A DNA stretch of 24,626 nucleotides from Selaginella moellendorffii (taxonomy: Eukaryota > Streptophyta > Lycopodiopsida > Selaginellales > Selaginellaceae). The stretch spans positions 1,172,191 to 1,196,816 of the forward strand of contig NW_003314271.1 in assembly GCF_000143415.4 (NCBI RefSeq), given 5' to 3'. Both the position numbers and the translations under genes were made by a program. Below, piece by piece: positions 16,584 to 24,626 of the stretch (position 1 is its first letter; every line of letters begins with the position of its first letter). Under the pieces are notes generated by a model. The model was given only the letters and a program-made list of their open reading frames with translations. It was not told the DNA's origin and made no database searches.

Positions 16584-18881
16584 TGTTCCTTAGTCTGACT
16601 CTTATTGGTGGCCAAGTATATCACCACTTGTATTGGAATAGAAAGGTCCTAGGTATGGACCTATCCTCGAGGAGTAGCATGGTGAGAGGATATGGCTCCC
16701 CACTCAAGTTCATGTATGAACTTGTGCGCAATGTGGTGGATGGAAAATGGCCAAAGGGAATGACTTTGGGATCTTGGGAATAGTATAAAGGTTTCCTCAG
16801 AGAGTTGAGGATGTGATCCAGATGAGCGTTTGACGCAGCAAACGGGCTAATGTAGTTGTGGTAAACAACTATAGTTGGGATCACGGGGAAGATGCAGACT
16901 CCAAAAACAATAAAGGAGTCACAAGATTACCCTCATATAGTGAAGGCTGGTGCTCATAAATTTGAGACCGGAATTGATGACTGAGGGAGGTCAAATACGA
17001 AAGAGGACACAAGTCCTTGAAATGGTAGCCAGGACTACCTCTAATAAATGCGGGAACAACCCAAGGAGTTAGGGGTGTACTTAGAGGATGAGTTGGTATT
17101 CTCATCATATGGACAGGTGGTCCTAAGGGGCAAAAGGTTGCTCCCAGAGAATAAAATCAAGTGTTGGAATAACACTGATAATGGTGGTCCTGGTGAGTAG
17201 GACATGAATACAAAAAGTTGTATTCCAGTGAGCCGGCACCTCAAAAGTAAAACTTTATAAGTCGGGGGATTAGGAAAATTCCAAAAGGCTGAATGACTTA
17301 AGTGGACTCAAGAAATAGTCCTAAAGGACTGATGGAAGCATTCTGACTGAGGTGTGTTGTGCCCCATGAAGGATGGGGAGGATCATAAGATCCAAGTATG
17401 AGAACAGTGGGTATCTCATGGGTGGCAAAATGTGCCATACTAAAGTCGTGGGAAAGGTGTTCCCAGAAGAAGTAACTTTGGTGCAGAGTTGTGTGCGAAC
17501 ACTATGGTGTAGTGCTAACGGATAGTTGGCATGAGAAACGACTAGGTTGGTCTTGGCAAAGACCTAGACACAAGTGCAAAGTGTCATAAAGGCAAACTCA
17601 TGGAGCTGATGGTATGGAGACACCAAATGGGCTAAGGTGTGATACCTTCAGGTTATGTTGATGGGTTCATGAGAACCCCTTGCCAAGGGAATCCCAATAG
17701 AAATGGGAATGGCATAGCCTAAGCTGGAAGGCATGTGGTAGAGTGTGGTTACCTGGATAATGATGGAGGTGTGGAAGCACCAGCAATGAGTTGTAGGACT
17801 TGACAATAAGGCAACTAAGCAGGAGGTGCAAGTAATTGGTTAAACGGGTAGAAGGTAGCTACCCAAGACTTCTTAAAGTTAAATATACCCTTATCGAGGA
17901 TAAGTTGTTTATGTTGCGATATAGTAAGTCAATGTTGTAAAAGGAAATGCTCATTGTCAAGGAGGCCATCATTGGGACACCCAAACACTCTAGAACACCA
18001 AAAGGTGGTGTTTAATGTCGCAAGGGCAATAGATAAGGCCCAAGGGACAAAGTCTCTGGCGAACGATGGATAAAAGGTGCTATCCAAATATCCAAGGTTG
18101 TGGAGACGGGAGAAGTCCGTCTACCCAAATTGGACAAAGCCAAAGAGGGATTTTGGCAAAGCTAGTGATGGGCATATAAAGGCCCATAAGTGGCAACGGT
18201 AATCCCAGTGTGTAGGATTACAAGGTGAGTATACCCAAATTGAGGAACCACTCCCTAAGCTGTCGGGTAGGTTCATACCAAGGCATGGTAGAAAGTGCAA
18301 AGCTATCTTCTTAGTTTGGAGGAGAATGACAAAAGGAAATGTATGAGGCCAAAAGGCAAGTAGTAAAGGGATAAAACTGAACCATAAGAATTGACAAGCA
18401 TGACCAAGAATGGCAAAGAAAAGAGCCATGGGAATCATGGGATAGAAGCCAAATGGCAAAGTTAGTCCAAGAACACTAATGTGTTGGACGCTAACAGATT
18501 ATGCGAAGGCAATGTGTTTCCAAGGATAAATTCCCAATTGCTCCGATTTGGCGAAGGTGGAAGCTCCAAGGGATGGAGTGGTAAAGTAGCCAAATGGTAG
18601 GGCCATGGACAACCCTAGCACGAATTACAATAACTGGAACTTAGTGCCAAGGGTGGCACGATATCGAAGAGAGGATGATGGTGCCCTTAAATAAAGAACT
18701 TCCTAGGACGGGAAGTGGAGTTGCACTATGTGCAACGTAAGGTGTCGAAGACACCTAGGAAATTGACTCTGAGAAGTCAAAATTAAAAGTTCCAAAGTGC
18801 AAAAGTTATGTTGATGGAATCTGAGACTACTCGAGAATGAGTAGTGGAATTGAGTTAGAGAAGGGGTCTCTAACGGGTTTA
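16584..18881 (+). other. D1 internal region: chain of short hairpins, non-coding
   Basis: No conserved reading frame is shared with D2, but perfect inverted repeats occur every few tens of bases. Examples: 16827-16844 (CGTTTG/CAAACG), 16853-16871 (TAGTTGT/ACAACTA), 16897-16920 (GACTCC/GGAGTC), 17087-17106 (GATGAG/CTCATC), 17160-17176, 17206-17225 (GAATACAA/TTGTATTC), 17362-17378, 17380-17393, 17398-17419, 18199-18221 (GTAATCC/GGATTAC), 18720-18736 (GTTGCAC/GTGCAAC), 18741-18755, 18763-18780, 18827-18844, 18854-18874. Nearly all recur in D2. A structured RNA used for packaging or a product of template switching are both possible. Confidence 0.75.
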
Positions 18882-19103
18882 TGTGAGACACAAAATCCCT
18901 AGGCCCCAAAGTGGAGCCGGAAGGGCGCCACGTGGTAGTGGCCGAAGCGAGAGCCAAATGAGCGTAACACGTTTGGACCAAAAGCTCCGACTTGAAAAGT
19001 CAAGAGCGGGAGTGGAACTCCCAAAGAAGTGCTCGAGGAATGAGCACGAAGCGAGCCATAGGCAAGGCTCCAAAAAGGGACCCAAAACGGACCAATATAT
19101 GAC

Positions 19104-19604
19104 ACGTGGAAGAGTCCGAGATGGAGTTTGAGATGGACTCCGAGATGGACCCGAGATGGAGTCCGAGATGGAGTCCGAGATGGAGTCCAAGATGGAGTCC
19201 GAGGTGGAGTCCGAGACGGAGTCCAAGGTGGACCCGAGATGGACCCGAGATGGAGTCCGAGATGGAGTCCGAGATGGACCCGAGATGGAGTCCGAGATGG
19301 ACCCGAGATGGGCACGAGATGGAGTCCGAGATGGAGTCCGAGATGGACCCGAGATGGGCACAAGATGGAGTCCGAGATGGAGTCCGAGATGGACCCGAGA
19401 TGGAGTCCGAAGTCGAGACCGAGACCAAGACCGAGACCGGGGCCGAGACCGAGACCGAGATCGGGACCGAGACCGAGACCGAGGCCGAGGCCGAGACCGA
19501 GCCCGAGCCCGAGTCCGAGTCCGAGTCTGAGTCCGAGTCCAAGTCCGAGTCCGAGTCTGAGTCCGAGTCCAAGTCCGAGTCCGAGTCCGAGTTCGAGTCT
19601 GAGA
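19104..19604. repeat. 500-bp GAGATGGAGTCC / GAGNCC array in D2 LTR
   Basis: The first 300 bp are 11-12-bp units (GAGATGGAGTCC, GAGATGGACCC) in higher-order runs; the rest is 6-bp units GAGACC, GAGTCC, GAGGCC. Because the units contain no stop in most frames, five or six overlapping long reading frames exist on both strands. They are not genes. Confidence 0.95.
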
Positions 19605-19620
19605 GGGTGAAAGCCCAAAG
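19605..19620 (+). promoter_or_regulatory. Conserved U3 motif GGGTGAAAGCCCAAAG
   Basis: Identical 16-mers occur at 7234-7219 (minus), 9424-9439 (plus), 15596-15581 (minus, inside the D1 inversion) and here. The core GGGT-GAAA-GCCC could form a short stem with a GAAA loop in RNA. It lies 30-60 bp upstream of the TATA-like core in each LTR except for the inverted D1 copy. Confidence 0.7.
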
Positions 19621-20594
19621 CATTCGTCTCCCAGACCCTGGGGGGTGAGCTCCAAAAGTATAGTAGGGGGAGGACTGCAGTGGAGCCAGTTTGGCCAGGA
19701 AAGGCCAGTTTGGCCCAGGAAGGTCAGACCCAGTGTTGGGTGATGAGCTGCCCACTGGGAAGTCCAAGACTAGAGTGAACACGGACCGACAAGCGGGGTA
19801 GCTTGGTGAAGTGTTCAAGAGCCGGCTCTAGTTCCCCCGGGAGATCGACTGGCCGATGCTCCCAGTCCAAGTGTGGGTGGCACTACCTACTTGGATACCT
19901 GTCGTGGCTCAACGGAACCTCGCTCTAAGCCCATGGCTAGAGCACCTAAAGGCGAAAGGCGGGAGAGTACCCATGAGGCTCGCGTAAGGCTACGGTGTTC
20001 CGAAATGTTGTCCCAAAGGCCCAGACTGTGGAAAGGAAGAGGAGCAGTCCTCTGGGGCAGTGACCAAGGATGCAGTCGTGTGGTGAGGAAGTCCCAGAGG
20101 ACCTTGGGACTTAGTGGTCGGGCCTGTGGGCCTCGATCCAGTGGCGGTGTTGGCAAACACGGCCAAGGGCAGAAAGGGACTTAGTGGGGACCGGAACAGA
20201 GATATCGGGGAAGGCTATTCCCCACGTCTGTAGGCATCCTAAGGATGTTAAGGAGTGGATCTGGGATGATCACTCATGGACGGATGACCCAGTCTTTGAG
20301 AGACGGGATTGGAATGCAGGTGGTGTTGGACCACCAGTGTGACCAAGGTAAATGGGCATGGCCTTAGCGTAACGGGCCGATACGTCGGTGGTACCTTGGG
20401 GTGTCGATCATGGGATCGGACACGTGGAGCACTTAGACCAAGTGCTAAGGTTGGGTGGCATGGATGCTATTCTCAGGGCTAGCAAGCCCCAAGTCCTGAG
20501 TTGGACTTATGGAGGTTGTGAATGAGACTCCTCTAAGTGGTTGGAGGTGTGGTTAAGTGACTAAAGTAGAATGGAAAAATTTGTCGCTTACAAC

Positions 20595-20607
20595 TTGGTA
20601 TCGGAGC
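20595..20607 (+). promoter_or_regulatory. D2 primer-binding site
   Basis: TTGGTATCGGAGC; from the second T it matches the plant initiator tRNA-Met PBS at 11 of 12 positions (G for A). Confidence 0.87.
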
Positions 20608-23080
20608 TATTCCTTAGTCCGACTTTTATTGGTGCTCAAGTATATCACCACTAGTGTTGGCATCGGAAGGTCCGAGGAGTGGGCCTATCTTTGAGGAGTA
20701 GCAAGTCAGGAAGACATGACTCTCCATTACAGTTCATGTGTGAACTTGTAGACGAGGTGGTGGATAGAAAAGGGCCAATAATGGAACGACTTTGGGATCT
20801 TGGGAACAGTGCAAGGTTTTCCTCATTGAGTTGAGGATGTGATCCGGATGAGCATTTGTCTCAGCAAATTGGCTAAGGTAGTTGTGGTAAACAACTATAG
20901 TTGGGATCACGGGAAAGATAGAGACTCCAAAACAATAAAGGAGTCACAAGATTATCCTCGTATAGTTGAGGTTGGTGCTCATGAATGTGAGACCAGAGGT
21001 AATGACCGTGGGAGGTCAAATACGGAAGAGGACTCAAGTCCTTGAAATGGTAGCCGGGGCTACCTTTAATAAATGCTGGAACAACCTGAGGAGTTCGGGG
21101 GTGTACTTAGAGATGAGTTGGTATTCTCATCACATGGACAAGTAGTCCTAAGGGGCAAAGGTTGCCCATAGAGAACAAAATCAAGTGTCAGAGTAACACT
21201 TGTGAAAATAGTCCTTTTGAGTAGGACAGGAATGCAAGAAGTGTATTCCAGTGAGCTAGTGCCTCACAAGTAGGACCTTACGGGTCTATGGATTAACCAA
21301 GTCCAAAATTGCTGGATGACTCAAGTAGAGTCAAGGGATGGTCCTAAAAGGACTGATGGAAGCATTTGGATTGAGGTGTGTTATACCCCACAAAGGATGG
21401 GGGGGGATCATAGGATCCAAGGATGAGAACAAAGGGTATCTCATCGATGGCAAAATGTGCCATGCTAAAGTCGTGGGAAAGGTGTTCCCAAAAAGAAAAC
21501 AACTTTGACACAAAGTTGTGTGTGACCTCTATGATGCAGTGCTAACAGATGGTTGGCATGAGAAAGAGTGGTATTGGTCTTGGCAAAGACTTAGACACAA
21601 AGAAGAAGTGTCATAGAGGTAGGCTCGTGGAGCCGATGGTGTGGGGACACCGAAGGTGCCAAGGTATGATACCTTGAGGCTATGTTGGTGGGTTCATGAG
21701 AACCCCTTGCCAAAGGAATCCCAATAGAAATGAGAATGGCATAGCCTAAGCTGCAGAGCATGCAGTTGGAGTGTGGTGACCCAGATAATGATGGAGGTGT
21801 GGAAGCACCAGCAATGAGTTGTAGGACTTGACAACTACGAGGCAACTAAGCAAGAGGTGCAAAATAATTGGTTAAACGGGTAGAAGGTAGCTACCCAAGC
21901 CTTCTTAATGGCATAGGGAAGTTGGATATACCCTTACGGGGGATAAGTTGCTTACAGTTGCAATATAGTAAGTCAATGTCGTAAACGGGAATGCTCATTA
22001 TCAGGAGGCCATCATTAAGACACCCAAACACTCTAGAACACCAGAAGGTGGTGTTTCATGTCACAAGGGCAATAGATAAGGCCCAAAGGACTAAGTCCCT
22101 AGCGAATGAGGGATAGTAGGTGCTATCCAAATGTCCGAGGTTGTGGAGACAAGAGAAGACTGTCTACCCGAATTGGACAAAGCCAAAAATGGAATTTTGG
22201 CAAGGCTAGTGGTGGGCATGTAAAGGCCCATAAACAACAACGTTAATCCCGATATGTGGGATTATAAGGTGAGCATGCCCAAGATTGAGGAACCACTCCA
22301 TATGCTATCGGGTAGGTTCATCCCTAAGAATACTTGCTAAGGCATAGTAAAATGTGCAAAGCTATCCTCCTAGTCTGGAGGAGAATAACCAAAGGAAACA
22401 TAGGGGGCCAAAAGGCAAGTAGTATTGGGATGGAACTGAACCATAGAAATCAAAGGGCATATCCCACAGTGGTTATGCAAGTTGGGAGTGGAGAATCAAG
22501 AGGGTGCTTGAGGATGTTGTTGCTAGCAACCGTGATGCCATGGAGAGTCTAAAATATGGAATTGTCCATGTTAGACTATATGGCAACTATAAAGCTTGCG
22601 AAAAGGGAGGCCTTAGCAAGCTGAGGGACAGAGTTCCTTCAAGGTTCCCAAAGATGATTCTAGGTAGCTTAGTACCTAGAAAGGCCAAGTGTAAATGGTT
22701 CATGGAACGCGCGAAATTAGAGTGGCGCAGCAGAAGCGTGGTCTTGAAGCTTGCCATGAGGCAAGGCTATCAAGGTTAGGGAAGTAGTTCCCGAGTGTTC
22801 AAAGAGATAGCTTTGAATGAAAGTCAATGGTCAAGGACTTTCACGCTTATGCAGGAACCATGTTACAGTGGTCGGAGGACTTGCCAAGCGAGATTGGCAC
22901 GTCGGGGGAACAAATACCCTAATTGAAGGTGATAACTTCAAAAAGGGTGGGCCATGGGGCCGAGCATGGAGGAGTCCATGCATGATCACAGACATGTCAA
23001 GTGAGAGGACTTGGCAGTGCGGAGGAACTAGGTTCCTAAGCTGTGATCTGTAGCGCGCTTTAAATATAGGTTGGTGCACC

Positions 23081-23193
23081 GGCGTGGGGAGTCACGCCAG
23101 GCATCTTGTGTGATGCCGTCCGTAGATGCATATACGGAGGTTGGGTTCGAGTCCCGACCCTCTAGTGCTTGGGTTCGAGTCCCAAATCACTAG
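23081..23193 (+). ncRNA. Five consecutive hairpins with two tRNA T-arm-like loops
   Basis: Stems: GGCGTG/CACGCC (23081-23098), GGCATC/GATGCC (23100-23117), TCCGTA/TACGGA (23119-23138), GGTTGGG/CCCGACC (23139-23159, loop TTCGAGT), and CTAGTG+TTGGG/CCCAA+CACTAG (23162-23193, loop TTCGAGT). The two TTCGAGT loops on a GGG/CCC stem look like tRNA T-arms (B-box). The first four stems have a rough tRNA-like order, but the anticodon-type loop has 6 nt and there is no clear acceptor stem, so it is not a normal tRNA gene. An upstream AT box (TTTAAATATA, 23060) is present. That it is an RNA gene is inference. Confidence 0.35.
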
Positions 23194-23203
23194 GGCGTGG
23201 TGA

Positions 23204-23490
23204 TGGTTTGGAATATGAGGACACTCATATTTCGGTGGTCATGGACTCTCAGTGGGGAGACTGGTTTGGGCACACCGCCAAGCGAGGGATGCCTCGGAGT
23301 CGTGATGCACGGTTAGATTGCTTAGTGTGAAAGTTTGGCATATCTAACTTGAACGCTTTGGTGCAAGTGGCACCAAGGACGTGGTGAGTGAGATGGGGAC
23401 ACCTAATCTCAGTTGCTATGGACCCTTGGCCGGAAGGGCTGGCTTGGGCGCACCGCCAAGTGTGGGGGATGCCCCCGGGGTCGTAGTTAA
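23204..23490. repeat. Diverged 178-bp tandem duplication
   Basis: CACACCGCCAAG (23271) and CGCACCGCCAAG (23449), with similar flanks (ATGGAC..., GGGATGCC..., GTCGT) at the same 178-bp spacing. Confidence 0.7.
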
Positions 23491-24397
23491 CAAGTTAAAG
23501 GTCTGGAAAACCTAGTACCTATTGGCAAACCTGTTAAGGTGCCGAGGTGAGATCACTAGGTGATCTTGTGGCTAAATAAGGACAAGGTCCTTGTTTGGGT
23601 TAAGGAATAAGGTTCCTAGTTCAAAGTGTTGATTTGAACTATTGATGATGGTGTAACTTGGTCAAGGTCACCAAGTGGGAAAAGCACCTTAGGGAAATGA
23701 GCTATGTCATTGCGATGGCATAGTGTGTCCAAGGAAAGTAGTCTCTAAAGAGACCCATGGGAGGGTCACAAAGTTGGGCCGTGGATAGAGCCCATAGCAG
23801 AAGGTGCTAAAAGAGACTTACTACGGGTGAACACCCTAGTCTTGGCAAAGCCGAGCCTTTGCTATGGAATCAAAAGAATACCTCAAGGAGGGAGGTAGAG
23901 ATTCGATGTTGCTTAGTGCAACAATCAACGGATAGGAGCAAAAGATGAGTGGCCAAGATAGGGCCGTGGAATCCCTTGGAAGGAATCCAAGTGACAAAGT
24001 TAGGCGAGGAACACTAATATGTTGGACGCTAACAAATTGTGGGAAAGGAAGTGTGTTTCCAAGGATGGATTCCGAATTGCTCCAATTTGGCGAAAGTGGA
24101 AGCTCCAAGGGAGGGAGCGGTAAGGTAGCCAAACGATAGGGCCATGGACAGCCCTAGCACAAAGTATGATAAATGGAACTTAGTGCCCAAGGTGGCCCGA
24201 AATAGAAGAGAGGATGATGGTGCCCTCAAGTAATGAACTTCCTAGGATGGGGAAGTGGAGTTGCACAATCTGTGCAATGCAAGGTGTTGGAGACACCTAG
24301 GAAATTGACTTCCAAAAGTCAAAAGAGTAAAAGTTCCAAGGTGCAAACGTTCAATAGATGGAAATTGAGACTACTCGAGAAGGAGTAGTGGGATTGA

Positions 24398-24417
24398 CTT
24401 AGAGAAGGGTCTCTAAG
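24398..24417. other. Covarying 8-bp hairpin, D2 copy
   Basis: CTTAGAGA/TCTCTAAG with loop AGGG. The D1 counterpart (18854-18874) is GTTAGAGA/TCTCTAAC with loop AGGGG; the closing pair changed from G-C to C-G with pairing kept. Confidence 0.8.
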
Positions 24418-24514
24418 AGGTTTAGCGAGAACTAAACCAATAAAAGGAGAGAACCACTACATGTGGTCCAATCAGTCTCTAAGTTGGAGAGACTACCCTC
24501 CTTAGAGGATAGGC

Positions 24515-24626
24515 AAGGCATGGTGAGCCTTTGGTGTCAAACCATTGAGGAATATGCAAAAGGCATGGTGAGCATTCAATGTCAAACCATTGACAAATAT
24601 GGAGAAGGCATGGTGAGCCTTCAATG
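24515..24626. repeat. 45-bp tandem repeat, 2.5 copies, runs off the window
   Basis: AAGGCATGGTGAGC starts at 24515, 24560 and 24605. Each unit contains two stems, AAGGC/GCCTT and TCAATG/CATTGA (most complete in the second and third copies). Confidence 0.88.

Larger units (their letters stand above)
15245..18881 (+). mobile_element. LARD-like non-coding LTR element D1 (incomplete)
   Basis: One LTR (15245-16568), PBS (16571-16583) and a non-coding interior (16584-18881). There is no 3' LTR of its own in the window, because the next LTR (18882) begins a second copy, D2, in the same orientation. About 1.5 kb present in D2 (22452-23950) is absent here. The long LTR plus a large non-coding interior fits the description of LARDs, non-autonomous elements that borrow gag-pol from partners. 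No gag, RT or integrase motif was found. Confidence 0.8.
18882..20592 (+). repeat. D2 5' LTR (1711 bp)
   Basis: Starts TGTGAGACACAAAATCC, ends CGCTTACA. Carries the long tandem array (19104-19604), GGGTGAAAGCCCAAAG (19605-19620), the TATA-like core (19651) and an R-U5 region parallel to the D1 LTR. In U5 the hairpin GGTGGT/ACCACC (near 20317) is shared with D1. Confidence 0.9.
22452..23950 (+). other. D2-only internal segment (about 1.5 kb, missing in D1)
   Basis: D1 jumps from about 18392 to about 18400 where D2 carries this segment. It also consists of short stems (e.g. AGCTTGC/GCAAGCT near 22591, CTAGGT/ACCTAG near 22662, CTTGCC/GGCAAG near 22751) and includes the hairpin cluster at 23081-23193. 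Its hairpin style is that of the flanking interior, so deletion from D1 is more likely than insertion into D2. Confidence 0.65.
18882..24626 (+). mobile_element. LARD-like non-coding LTR element D2 (right end off the window)
   Basis: LTR 18882-20592, PBS 20595-20607 and more than 4 kb of interior running off the window. The LTR begins after GGGTTTA in the D1 interior; the equivalent place in D2's own interior (GAGGTTTA, 24418-24425) continues into further internal sequence, so D2 looks like an insertion of the family into a copy of itself. There is no polypurine tract before 18882, which argues against 18882 being D1's own 3' LTR. Confidence 0.78.
20608..24626 (+). other. D2 internal region: non-coding hairpin chain
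   Basis: Parallel to the D1 interior at 20608-22451 and 23950-24434, with stems kept, e.g. ACAACTTTG/CAAAGTTGT (21499-21519, 9 bp), CTTAGAGA/TCTCTAAG (24398-24417) and AGTCTCT/AGAGACT (24474-24494). Open frames of 60-91 codons occur but are not shared with D1 and match no family. Short hairpins continue through the D2-only segment. Confidence 0.72.

Noticed and set aside
16523-16783. An 86-codon frame beginning in the D1 LTR
   Set aside because: It runs through the LTR end and PBS and is not open in D2.
18879-19818. Several long open frames (124-272 codons) on both strands
   Set aside because: They are translations of the 6/12-bp tandem array and flanking LTR; overlapping frames on both strands are open for the same compositional reason.
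22504-22779. A 91-codon open frame in the D2 interior
   Set aside because: Not shared by D1, no known motif, and lies in the hairpin-rich non-coding interior.

Overview
This window looks like intergenic, repeat-packed nuclear DNA of a land plant. I see no convincing host gene. Everything recognisable is an LTR retrotransposon or a non-autonomous relative, and the pieces are nested in each other. Evidence for a plant: primer-binding sites of the tRNA-iMet type (TGGTATCRGAGC), Ty3/Gypsy gag-pol, TRIM elements, a 5S rRNA-derived (Cassandra-like) repeat pair and LARD-like elements. The species cannot be named from the sequence. Most damage is C-to-T/G-to-A type (stop codons from Q, R and W codons), as expected for old methylated repeats.

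Layout. (1) 1-~2725, plus strand: the right part of an unrecognised retroelement with a broken gag-like coding region, a polypurine tract and a short 3' end; it sits inside the RNase H region of the next element. (2) ~2726-7613, minus strand: a Ty3/Gypsy element (called G1 here) with 5' LTR, PBS, gag, zinc knuckle, protease, RT and part of RNase H. A 665-bp TRIM (5715-6379) interrupts gag after codon 13. (3) 7614-8917: T-rich DNA without recognisable genes. (4) 8918-~15244, plus strand: a polypurine tract and long LTR-like region (8931-11985) that contains two 5S-derived LTR-like copies, then a second, more decayed Gypsy element (G2: PBS, gag, protease, start of RT). G2 gag is interrupted by an LTR/leader fragment of the G1 family (12361-13105), and its gag/protease junction by a second TRIM (13666-14263). 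G2 ends in a deleted LTR fragment. (5) 15245-24626: two same-orientation copies (D1, D2) of a non-coding, LARD-like element. Their long LTRs carry (GAGNCC)n/GAGATGGAGTCC arrays.

How the parts relate. The D LTRs and the PBS/leader are homologous to those of G1, so D is best explained as a non-autonomous partner of a G1-like family. The most unusual signal is in the D internal region: an almost unbroken chain of short perfect inverted repeats. Most keep pairing between D1 and D2, including at least five places where both partner bases changed together. D2 also carries a cluster of five consecutive hairpins, two with tRNA T-arm-like loops.
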